Below are positions 45,076 through 53,479 of a stretch of DNA of 64,000 bases, one piece after another. The translations under genes were made by a program, and so were the position numbers. Under the pieces are notes generated by a model that was not told the DNA's origin, made no database searches, and was given only the letters and a program-made list of their open reading frames with translations. The first letter of the stretch is position 1. The number at the start of each line of letters is the position of its first letter. This stretch comes from Chrysophaeum taylorii (Eukaryota; Sar; Pelagophyceae; Pelagomonadales; Pelagomonadaceae): positions 72,001 through 136,000 of the forward strand of contig JAQMWT010000488.1 in the NCBI GenBank assembly GCA_029834535.1. Reading direction: 5' to 3'.

Positions 45076-47143
45076 TGTTGCATAACAGGCATGTGTTGAG
45101 CTTGACCAAACACGTACTGTGTCATGAAACTTTGCGTTTGTTCGGAAGGCACAACGACGAATGTAAAACCAGTATTTAGTTTTGGTAGCAACACAGGGGG
45201 ATCTGTACCATCTTCGTTGGTTAAATTACTGGGGAGCTCAGAGTGCAAAGAAGTTTCCCGAGCTTGACGACGAACAATAGCATTCTGAGCTTTAGCATTT
45301 ATGTGCTGCAGTAGCGGCTGAGGGATGTTATCGATTTCATCATCTTTAATTGCCAGGAAAGTGTGGAACATTTTCTCTGTATCAGCAGCCCCCCTCTGCT
45401 CCGCATCACTGCGGGACGCTTCAGGAGCAGATGTTTCAGTTTGATACTTTTCTTCTGAAACAAGAGATTCCTTGTCGGCTTCCAAGAGGTTCGATATGGT
45501 ATTGGACATAATATCAACTCGAGATAAATAGAGATGAACTTGGGTGGCTTCATCAGGATCTAAGGACTGTGTCGAAGCTTGAGAAGCGGTTGTCCAGAGG
45601 GTACTCAATAAGATTTTCATTTCCGCCTGTACCATTTTAGAGTCGGTGGAAGGATTGGGATTCGCTTCCTGCAATTTACCAAGCAGGTGGCGAAGATGAT
45701 CAACTTGATAAGTAGCCCGGTCCATAAGAGACATATTAGAGCGTGCATTTCGGTTAGAGGAAGATGAGTAGACAGGACGATCGAAGCTGGTACCTTTGAC
45801 GTTATAATTTGAAGGTGGACGATAGTACGACGTGTCACGGGGCGAGATTGTCGATGCTTTATCTTTTGCATTACGAAGCTTACGAGCACTGAAGCCAGAC
45901 TGTCCAGCTACAGTAGCTAACAACGAGTAAGCGTTGTTTAGAGAATCGTGGGATTGATGAATAGTGTCCATCAATAATACCTTAGGTGGCTTGGTAGCGG
46001 TAGTACCAGGGATGTAAGGGATCCAAGAAGCGGGTTTATCCAAGCGTCGGTTAGAAGAAAACTTTGTCTCATTATATATCTTTAACAAGAATTCCAATAG
46101 TGGACGAACGTCGTTGGGATCAACTAGCTTTAACAATTCGGGATCGTGACTTGAGTTGTTACTAGAGCGTGTCTCGTAGAGTTTACACCATTCCAATAAA
46201 GATTGAGCATAGCGCTCGTGATCCGATGGATTGGCATATAGACGGTAGATCTCCTCGTGAGCTTTAAGAGTGATTATGGAGTTATTAAATTGGATTGATG
46301 CTTCATCATTATTTAATTGCTTTGCCTGAAATTGAAAGGAAAGGAGTTGTTCGACAAATACATGGGCATACCAATTAACATTTAGAGACATTCGATTAAA
46401 CTGAGACTTAAACTCAGTTACATCTGTACAAGACACTGTCTCATAGTGATGATAGGCTAAAAGCATTACAGCACGTAATTTATTGGGATGTGCAGGGATT
46501 GCATAAATTTTCTTCAGTTGAGGCCACATAGCGAGAGCGGGCTTTTCCTAAGACTCGAGGTTAAAGAATATGTACAAAAACCAGCATAAGTTTCGCAGTG
46601 TTTGATCCAATCGGCATTAGAGAGACCTGTAAAGGATATGTTAGTTAAAGATGAATCATACACAATTGATTTAGGAAATCGGGTATCTAATAAAGTAAGG
46701 ATATTTTTAACATCCTCATTTAATTCAGGACGGACAAGTTTGTACGACTCTTGGTAATAAAGTCGTTCAAGTCTATTACGGGCATCAACCGTTAGTTGAT
46801 GAGAAGAGTTGACGTGCCAAGTCTTTAAATGTTCGGGCAGGGCATCTTCATCAGGTAAGTTTAAATCGTTAACTTGTTCAGCTTTCCATTGAGCGAAGAT
46901 GATATCAGCTTCTTGTTGAAGGATTTGATTATATTCCGGAGCATTCCGGGTGTAAGCTTCATATGAATAAAAGCAGAATAACGCGTCCACATACGGACTT
47001 GTCATATGCCTGCGAAGCGTTTCAATTTGCAAGCTCACCTTAGTTGAATTATCTTGGAAACGCAATCCTGCGTTAATCTTATCAACGAGGATTTGTTCTT
47101 GTTTGTAGATATTAGTGGTAGATATTGTTTTTTGTTTTGACAT
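45039..47143 (-). pseudogene. Copia gag region in two overlapping frames
   Basis: The ATG at 47,143 opens MSKQKTISTTNIYKQEQ; this frame ends at 46,514. A second frame from 46,529 (MWPQLKKIYAIPAHPNK) continues to 45,039, overlapping by 16 nt, which looks like a single frameshift. The product is helical with typical Copia gag spacing (LRAVMLLAYHHYETV, EFKSQFNRMSLNVN) but without a CCHC knuckle. The Ser/Asn-rich middle and a charged C-terminal part are low complexity. It is identified mainly by position between the primer site and the protease. Confidence 0.65.
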
Positions 47144-47614
47144 GATTGTGACCTATTAAGGGATAGGTCAGAGGATTGATAGACAGATTCGACACATAAG
47201 AATAAAGGGTTTCTCAAGTGCGGGTTCTATGTACAGTACGCGATTTTTAAACGTGGGCTTATTGACAAGACCAAACAAATCAACATGCTATTTAAAACAG
47301 GGCGACTTGAGACTGAAGAATGGATTAGTTCTCGAGCAGTCAGTCTTTTGTTGGGGAATGGAAGTAAAAACCCGTACAAGTTTCCGCGGCTTGTATAGGA
47401 ACAATTTTCATTTTATTAGTTATGCGAGTGCATGTGACCAGTGACCGACCCAACTCGGTCACAAACCAATTTAACTGGTGGGCAAATACCGTCACACAGC
47501 AAATATGTACAATAGACCACCGCCAAACACATTGTCGCGTTGTACTCGTGATCAGGCGCAAATTGATCATTCGATTTAGAGGTACAACACAGCTGGGCTG
47601 ACACACCTACGCAT

Positions 47615-47628
47615 CTGGGCCCATAACC
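47615..47628 (-). promoter_or_regulatory. Primer-binding site matching initiator tRNA-Met anticodon arm
   Basis: Immediately next to the 5' LTR the plus strand reads ctgggcccataacc, identical to the anticodon stem-loop of eukaryotic initiator tRNA-Met. On the element's sense strand it is therefore complementary to an internal part of that tRNA, the half-tRNA priming known for Drosophila copia and yeast Ty5. Confidence 0.85.
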
Positions 47629-48025
47629 TGGAGAGATTTGACCCTCTCCGGGTACATGGTAGAGACTGCAGTCTTAGGCGCGTACAAACCATTCCGCTTG
47701 TCACATGCTACTACACAAGGTAGGGATTTAGGCCCTAACTCCTCAAGGACATTAGGTCCCATAGAAGCGTTTACACTGACAACGGGGAACGAAGTCTCTG
47801 TTAATTAAACAGAAAACCCCGTACCCGACGGTACGCACCTGGAGGCCTACTCCATGTTGGAAAAGAGCTTCAGACTGGGTTCTTCATAGTCATGAAATAA
47901 AAAGGGCGGAAGGGCAAGGGAAGAGGAAGAAAGAGGGAAAGCCGTATTACGGAGAGAAAACCCTCGTGTAGAGATAGGTGTGAAAATGTTCCAGTGTCGC
48001 ACACATAATAGAGTAGCTCTCTGGA
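47629..48025 (-). repeat. 5' LTR of the Copia element
   Basis: 397 nt, direct repeat of 34,361-34,762. Contains an AT-rich ttaattaa near 47,800 and ends in CA directly at the primer site. It should hold the promoter of the element; no TATA box can be asserted. Confidence 0.88.
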
Positions 48026-48923
48026 CGCTGTGCCCTCGCCGCCCTCACCCAAGTCGCCGCCTCGGGGAACCCCACCCAGGCCGCCCGATCCCAGCAGGAC
48101 GTCACCCTTCGTCGCACATACGTCCGGCGGCAGCATGCGTACGACCTACGGGCGGGGCCCGTCCTCTCTTCGCCTGCCCCACGACTCGGCGATGACCCCG
48201 ACTAGGTCCCGCGTACTTATCTCCGCCCGTCAGGCACATCCCTCCTACCCCACAAACCCACCCACATCCTTCATGCTCCCCACACACACCCCCCTCTTAG
48301 CAGTCGACATTTAAAGACAAACAAACAGACAAACAGACAAACAGACAAACAGACAAACAGACAAACAGACAAACAGAACAAACAGACAAACAGACAAACA
48401 GACAAACAGACAAACATCTATCGATTAGTAGTAAGGATGTATGGGTACTGGAAAAAAAAAAGTCTGCGCCTCTCAACTCGTTAGTAGTAGACACTAAAGT
48501 ATAGGTGTCGATTCTCGCTTCTCGGATGTATCAACACTAGCAGGCTGTTTGTTTCGTGTTTTGCCACAAGAGGTGTTCGAAGAATATGCCGTTAGTCTTA
48601 AGCCGTTTAAGTGACCGTTAATACTATTCCGAGGCGTAGTTTTCACCACCACCAGAACATTTTGGTGGTGGTGGTGGTCATTGCACTCAGCTCCCGGCGG
48701 CGGGGTCGTCGAGACTGCACTCGTCTCCACGCTGCTCTACCGCCGCTCGCTCCGCGTTTTGTTCCTGCCGAGATATGGAGACGAGCACGCGGCCAATCAT
48801 CGCGCTTCTTTCTGGGAATTAGTTACCTCCTTATACCTTCCTATCTTTCTGAGAAGAATATAGGCAAAAAAAGACTTGCGAAGGGCCCCGACTTGTCAGC
48901 CACGTCAGTGGCAAGGCCTTAGA
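48026..48923. other. Right flank of the Copia element, tandem repeat and upstream region of the U-box gene
   Basis: Starts with the CGCTG duplication. 48,031-48,280 is GC-rich without a recognisable product. 48,281-48,319 is shared with 35,497-35,535. 48,318-48,416 is an (acaaacag)n tandem repeat with one disturbed unit. A (ggt)n run lies near 48,664. The rest should include the promoter of the next gene. Confidence 0.6.
48318..48416. repeat. (acaaacag)n microsatellite
   Basis: About twelve uninterrupted 8-nt units with one unit altered near 48,377. It starts inside the sequence shared with the end of the accessory ORF at 35.5 kb. Confidence 0.9.
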
Positions 48924-51029
48924 ATGATAAAGGACGTTGTGGGTGCCGTGCCCATCATCAAGAAGGCGTACGATTTGGTGAAAGTGCTGAAGAAGGAGTG
49001 CAAGGAGGCGCGGAACATCGCCGAGAGCGTCGGGGAGATCGTCGGGTCGATCGATGAGGCGAAGATCTCGGGTTCGCTCGTGTCGTTCCACGAAGCGTTG
49101 ACAGAAATGCTAACGGTACTGGAGGTTTGCTCGACGAAAAGGGCCCAGGCCGTCATCTTCTCCAAGACGTACCTCGGTAAACTCCGCGCGGCGACCTCGA
49201 AAATCCACGACGGGCTCGACCTCATCGGCGGAAACTGTGTCGAGGTAACGATCGCGCGGGACGAAACCCAAGCGATGCTCGAGAGCCTGCCACCCATGGT
49301 TCGAGGCGCCGAAGAGCTTCGCGCCGCGATCCGGTGCGCGGAGGTTGATATCCTCGTCGCCAAGCTTCAGGAACACCGCCTCGCCGAGGACGAGGACGAG
49401 GCCCGGTGGCAGCTCGAGGAGATTCAGCGCGACCGCGACGACTTGCTGCGGGAACCAAACTTTGTGGAGCGAGCGTTGCTCGACGCCGTCTGCGGCCTCG
49501 CGATCTACGAACAGGCCGAGCCGCCTCCGGCGCACTTCGTGTGCCCCATCACGCGAGCGGTCATGCTCGACCCCGTGTACCTGTTGACAAAAAACGGTCG
49601 CTCGTACGAACGCGCGGCCCTCGAAGACCACCTGTACCACAGCCCGCGCCGCGATCCGCTCGAGGACGCCGACGAGCCCTACCCCCTGCGATACGGACCA
49701 AACTACTGCCTCAAGGCTGCGATCGAGCAGTGGCGCGCGACGGACGACGGGGCGACGTCGATGGTTGCGCCCAGCCCGGCGACGCTGCCGCGCGAAACCT
49801 ACTCGGAATCGTCGTCGACGTTCATGTCTCGGACACCACCAACAACTCCAGATCATGTTGATGCCGTCGCAGCGAGTGGTTGTTGTGATCGTGCCTCGTC
49901 TCAGGTGGTGCTCGACGACGAAGCGCTCGCGCGGCTGATCGGCATGTTGCTTCCGAACGATCGGGAGCGCGAGGTAGCCGCGGAGTCGGTCTGGAGTCTG
50001 GCCGTCGACAATGCCGACAACAAGATCGCGATCGCGAAACTGGGGGGTATCCCGCCGCTCGTCGAGCTCGTGACCAGCGGGACCGACGTCGCCAAGGAGA
50101 ACGCAGCGGCCGCACTCTGGAATCTCGCGGCCAACAATCCCGACAACAACGCGGCTATCGCCAAGGCCGGGGGCATTCTCCCGCTCGTCGACATCGCCAC
50201 GCATGGCACGGTTTCTGCCAAGCCCTACGCCGCCGCGGCGCTCGGAGCCCTCGCCGTGAGTGCGAGCAACCAGGTCGCGATCGCGAGAGCCGAGGGGATA
50301 CCTCCGCTCGTCGAGATTGCGAAGAACGCGGCGTCCGACGACGCGAAGGAGATGGCCGCCGCCGCGCTCTGGAATCTCGCCGTCAACAACGCCGAGAACA
50401 AGGTGGCGATCGCGCGACACGGAGGCATTCCGCCGCTCGTGGAAATCGCGAAGAATGGCTCCGATGCGGCCAAGGCGACGGCCGCGGTCGCGCTCTGGAA
50501 CCTCGCCGCGAACAACCTCGACAACAAGGTCGCGATCGCGAGGGCCCAGGGTATCCCGCCGCTTGTGGGAATTGTGTCCGATGGCACCGACGAGGCGAAA
50601 GCGCAGGCCGCAGGGGCGCTTTGGAACCTCGCCGTCAACGCCGGCAACCAGGCTGCGATCGCTCGCGCGGGGGGCATTCTTCCCCTCGTCGACCTCGCGA
50701 TGCGCGGGAGCGACATGGCGAAACAGAATGCTGCGGCGGCGCTGATGAACTTGGCCGACAACGCTCTGAACAAGGTCGCGATTGCGAGGGCGGGGGGTAT
50801 TCTCCCGCTCATCGACATCGCAAAAAATGGGACCGACGTGGCCAAAAAGTGGGCCGCGGGGGCGCTCATGAACCTCGCCGCAAACAACCCCGACAACAAG
50901 CTCGCGATTTCGCGGGCCGGGGGAATTCCGCCACTGGAACGTCTCGCGAGGTCGGGTGCTACCCCCAAAGCGAGAGAAGTCGCCCGCCTCGCACTCGGCT
51001 CGGTTAAGAGTACTACAGGCCATCAGTAA
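48924..51029 (+). CDS. U-box / armadillo-repeat protein, probable E3 ubiquitin ligase
   Basis: 701 residues; the first ATG in frame is at 48924. The N-terminal 150 residues form predicted amphipathic helices (YDLVKVLKKECKEARNIAES), resembling the four-helix N-terminal domains of plant U-box/ARM proteins or MLKL-like proteins. Residues about 205-275 contain a U-box: HFVCPITRAVMLDPVYLLTK, then GRSYERAALEDHL and a distal CLKAAIEQW. From about residue 350 to 695 there are eight or nine armadillo repeats of 41-42 residues with the consensus NKVAIARAGGIPPLVEIAKNGT and AAAALWNLA. U-box proteins recruit E2 enzymes and armadillo repeats bind substrates; substrate unknown. The repeats are very alike, a sign of recent internal duplication. 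No intron is seen. Confidence 0.88.
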   Translation: MIKDVVGAVPIIKKAYDLVKVLKKECKEARNIAESVGEIVGSIDEAKISGSLVSFHEALTEMLTVLEVCSTKRAQAVIFSKTYLGKLRAATSKIHDGLDLIGGNCVEVTIARDETQAMLESLPPMVRGAEELRAAIRCAEVDILVAKLQEHRLAEDEDEARWQLEEIQRDRDDLLREPNFVERALLDAVCGLAIYEQAEPPPAHFVCPITRAVMLDPVYLLTKNGRSYERAALEDHLYHSPRRDPLEDADEPYPLRYGPNYCLKAAIEQWRATDDGATSMVAPSPATLPRETYSESSSTFMSRTPPTTPDHVDAVAASGCCDRASSQVVLDDEALARLIGMLLPNDREREVAAESVWSLAVDNADNKIAIAKLGGIPPLVELVTSGTDVAKENAAAALWNLAANNPDNNAAIAKAGGILPLVDIATHGTVSAKPYAAAALGALAVSASNQVAIARAEGIPPLVEIAKNAASDDAKEMAAAALWNLAVNNAENKVAIARHGGIPPLVEIAKNGSDAAKATAAVALWNLAANNLDNKVAIARAQGIPPLVGIVSDGTDEAKAQAAGALWNLAVNAGNQAAIARAGGILPLVDLAMRGSDMAKQNAAAALMNLADNALNKVAIARAGGILPLIDIAKNGTDVAKKWAAGALMNLAANNPDNKLAISRAGGIPPLERLARSGATPKAREVARLALGSVKSTTGHQ

Positions 51030-51093
51030 ATAGAACTGAGCCCACTCCTTTTAGCACCTCGCGTGCGTTCCGAAAATAGGTCGTCAGTATTCA

Positions 51094-51681
51094 TTAAAAG
51101 GTAGTCGTCGTTTTCGTCGTCGTGGCGAGCTGGGGAGGATGGAGGGCGGGGTCGATCCAGGAGTCCATAGCAACCGTGCGGACTGTGTGAAAAATTTGGC
51201 CCTCGGTCAGGAGGATCCCAGCGCCGCGGAGCTGGGTAATTTCGTGTCGAAGGAGGCCGCGACGCGGCTTGGGTGGTGGGGGTGTTTTTTTTGTCGTTTT
51301 TGGGGCTGGATTCATGGCTCTCTCGAGCTCGCGCTGGAGGCGCCGCGGCGCCAAGCCCGGACCGTGGAGCGCCGAGGTCGACTTGCTAAAGACGGGTCTT
51401 GATGTCCCGAAGAGGCGGGTTGCCAGGAGCTCCTCGGTCCTGACGTGGCGGGCGAAGTCCGCGTAGCTGATGCGACCGGTGGCCTGCGGGTCGCAGGCGC
51501 GGATGAGGGCAGTCAAGTTTCTCGAATCGAGCTTGATCCCCATTTCCCGCAAAACGATCCGCCGGAAGGTTGCGTAGCTCAAGGTCTGCCGGAGGTCGCG
51601 GAAGAAGAGGCCTTGGTTGATTTCCGGGAGCCTGACGGCCCGCACCGGTCGATTCGACCGGTCCCGAACGATTAGGGCCAT
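51094..51681 (-). CDS. EF-hand-like small protein
   Basis: 195 residues, start ATG at 51681. Residues about 40-75 have an EF-hand-like layout (LREMGIKLDSRNLTALIRAC, then DPQATGRISYADFARHV), where D-x-x-x-T-G-R-I-S-x-x-D resembles a calcium-binding loop with imperfect ligands. The middle is Pro/Lys-rich and low complexity, and the C-terminus ends in a Thr/Lys tail. Its ATG lies only 17 nt beyond the stop of the upstream minus-strand frame (51,699). The two may therefore be one gene with a sequence error or unusual splice, or two very close genes. It ends 64 nt from the convergent U-box gene stop. Confidence 0.55.
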   Translation of the reverse strand: MALIVRDRSNRPVRAVRLPEINQGLFFRDLRQTLSYATFRRIVLREMGIKLDSRNLTALIRACDPQATGRISYADFARHVRTEELLATRLFGTSRPVFSKSTSALHGPGLAPRRLQRELERAMNPAPKTTKKTPPPPKPRRGLLRHEITQLRGAGILLTEGQIFHTVRTVAMDSWIDPALHPPQLATTTKTTTTF

Positions 51682-51698
51682 CGTCGTCGTCTTTGTCG

Positions 51699-52250
51699 TT
51701 AAATCACTATCTGGTATCTTCGGTCCGTTGGAAGGAGACTCCTCAAAGATGTGCGCAAAGTGGACATGTGGCGCTTCTTGCTGTCGGGACTCATCGATTC
51801 GAATCTCCGGTGCGCAAACAACTCCTCGATGTCGGCCTCGGTCATCTCGGTGAGGTCGATCAACTCGGCCGCGATATCGGCGACGGCCTCCTCGAGTTCG
51901 ATGAGGCCGTGGCGCCACAACCAGTGTCGAAGGTCGTCGTCTTCTGTGGAGATACGTTTCACCAGCCGCTCGCAGTGCGCGTGGCCGCGCTCTCGCGCCA
52001 CTTCGACGAGCGAGAGGCCGCCCTGGTTGACGGCGTAGATGAGTTCCCGCTTCGCAGCGAGCAACTCCTCGAGGCGGTCGGCGTCGCCTCGCGCGGCGCA
52101 CTTGAAGGCGCGCCGCACGTCCTCCGGCGGCCGCGGCACCTGCAACTTGGTGATGTCGACGTCTTCGATTCGCCCGATGTCCACCTCGTACGCGCAGCTG
52201 TAGCAAGACGACTCGTCCGAGCCGTGGCGCGCGTGCATCATCATCATCAT
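51699..52250 (-). CDS. Ankyrin-repeat / SAM-like protein
   Basis: 183 residues. Five consecutive ATG codons (52,250-52,236) open the frame, so the start is not fixed. Residues about 38-95 look like two ankyrin repeats (RRAFKCAARGDADRLEELLA, NQGGLSLVEVARERGHAHC). Residues about 102-170 resemble a SAM domain (HWLWRHGLIELEEAV, then LTEMTEADIEELF). Both are protein-protein interaction modules. It is followed by the EF-hand-like frame after 17 nt on the same strand. Upstream is a short divergent spacer (52,251-52,363) to the LHC gene. Confidence 0.6.
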   Translation of the reverse strand: MMMMMHARHGSDESSCYSCAYEVDIGRIEDVDITKLQVPRPPEDVRRAFKCAARGDADRLEELLAAKRELIYAVNQGGLSLVEVARERGHAHCERLVKRISTEDDDLRHWLWRHGLIELEEAVADIAAELIDLTEMTEADIEELFAHRRFESMSPDSKKRHMSTLRTSLRSLLPTDRRYQIVI

Positions 52251-52363
52251 CGGAGAGATAATAACGCGCCGAGTGACGGATGATAAATCATCCTAAACCC
52301 TAATACGCGCGATTAACCCCCGTTTCTTCTTCTCCGATCTGTTGTGGTTCAAGGACGTGCTTG

Positions 52364-52988
52364 ATGATGATTTGGGCAATCCTCGTGACGAGCGTCGCCG
52401 CCTTCGCGCCGCCGTCGGCGGTCCGACCGTCCCTAGCACTCCACGCCGAGCTCTCGACGATGCCGGGGATCTCCGTGGAAACGGGGAACAAGGTGGTGTC
52501 GAGTTTGTTGCGGCGCAGTGACCTTTTTCTGGCAGGTCTTCGACCCTCTCGGACTCGCCCAGTGGCGCGACATCGAGGAACTCCGCGCCACGGAGCTCGC
52601 GAACGGCCGCTCGGCGATGCTCGCGGTCGTTGGGTGGGTCTGGCCCCAGGTCTTTGGTTTGTGGCCGGGGGGCTCGGTGACGACCACCGACCCTATCGCG
52701 GCCATCTCCCAGGTCGAACCCGAAGCCTGGGCCCAGATGATCATCCTCTGTGGCTGCGCCGAAGCCGCCAAGGTCAACTGGGCCTCGGGCGTTGACGCCA
52801 AGCCCTTCTTCGACCCCGACGCCCTCTTCTTCGACCCCGCCAAGGTTTACCCGGCGGATCCTGCCGGTCAGGAGGAAATGCAGCTCAAGGAACTCAAGAA
52901 TGGCCGCATGGCCATGATCGCCTTTGCTGGGCTTGTGGTCCACCACTTCAACCCTGCGGCCGTCCCTCTCCTCGGTGACCTCAAATAA
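52364..52988 (+). CDS. Light-harvesting chlorophyll a/c-type (FCP/LHC) protein, plastid-targeted
   Basis: 193 residues in two exons, 52,364-52,492 and 52,536-52,988. The 43-nt GT-AG intron has a pyrimidine-rich acceptor (ctttttctggcag). Joining gives the usual ETGNK then VFDPLGL junction of mature LHC proteins. The N-terminus MMIWAILVTSVAAFAPP is a signal peptide with the AFAP-type cleavage site of secondary red plastids, so it should cross the ER-type outer membrane and enter the plastid. Two generic LHC helices carry the chlorophyll-binding motifs ELANGRSAMLAVVGW and ELKNGRMAMIAFAGL, with a third helix between (IILCGCAEAAKVNW). It binds pigments and passes energy to the photosystems. Subfamily (Lhcf, Lhcr or Lhcx) is not decided. 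Confidence 0.92.
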
Positions 52989-53006
52989 ACTATAACTACT
53001 AATCTA

Positions 53007-53351
53007 TTATTTATGAGACAAGTCGTCGTCCTCCTCCTCCTCCTCGTTCGTGGTGGGGTGCTGTTTTCTCCACTCTTTGAGGCGCGCAACCTCGTCGTAG
53101 TGTCCCTTGCGCTTCTCCGCAAAGTCCTGGGCTTTTTTGGTTTCCTCGTCCATTTCCTGGGCCATCTGCACCGCCTTCGGAAGTTCGCTTCCGTTATTAA
53201 GCTTGGCCGCAACGGCCTCGAGGTCGGTGGCCGAATCGGTGGCCGGATTGTAGTACAAAAACGGGGTCTCGGGCTCCTCGATCTTCATCCGCGTCCCCCG
53301 TTCCTTGTCGTGTTCGGCAATCGTCTTCTCGTCGAAGCTGATCTTCTTCAT
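53007..53351 (-). CDS. Protein phosphatase 1 inhibitor-2 family protein
   Basis: 114 residues, start ATG at 53351. The opening MKKISFDEKTIAEHDKERGT followed by MKIEEPETPFLYY matches the conserved inhibitor-2 region (W/F-D-E...Y-x-x-M-K-I-D-E-P-x-T-P-Y), whose Thr is the GSK3 phosphorylation site in animals. The rest is charged, helical and acidic at the C-terminus, as expected for this intrinsically disordered PP1 regulator. It is shorter than the animal protein (about 200 residues) but similar to other protist members. It is convergent with the LHC gene, with 18 nt between stop codons. Confidence 0.75.
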   Translation of the reverse strand: MKKISFDEKTIAEHDKERGTRMKIEEPETPFLYYNPATDSATDLEAVAAKLNNGSELPKAVQMAQEMDEETKKAQDFAEKRKGHYDEVARLKEWRKQHPTTNEEEEEDDDLSHK

Positions 53352-53479
53352 CTTACTAACCCTTGATTATTATTATTTATTATTATTATACCTTACCCTC
53401 CTCGTGAGGAGGAGAGGAGTAGTACTACTCAAGTGTAACCCCTCGTACGCACCGCTGGCTGGCACCTCGAGATATTATT

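Larger units (their letters stand above)
34361..48025 (-). mobile_element. Copia-type LTR retrotransposon (hemivirus-like), 13.7 kb, degenerate
   Basis: Two direct repeats of about 400 bp bound the element and are flanked by the 5-bp target duplication CGCTG (34,356-34,360 and 48,026-48,030). In transcription order (right to left) it carries gag, protease, an unusual long region, GAG-pre-integrase, integrase, RT and RNase H, then an extra ORF. Integrase before RT is the Copia order. The primer site matches the initiator tRNA-Met anticodon arm. Subtracting four SINE-like insertions leaves about 12 kb, far above the usual 5 kb of Copia elements. The two LTRs differ at roughly a dozen positions. 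Stops and frameshifts occur in nearly every ORF. Internal codon usage is visibly more AT-rich than the host genes. Confidence 0.9.

Noticed and set aside
48318-48416. Regular 8-nt spacing that could be mistaken for a CRISPR-like array
   Set aside because: Uniform microsatellite without spacers, in a eukaryotic genome.
49110-51023. 637-residue minus-strand frame
   Set aside because: Shadow of the U-box/armadillo repeats; it repeats only because the sense repeats do.
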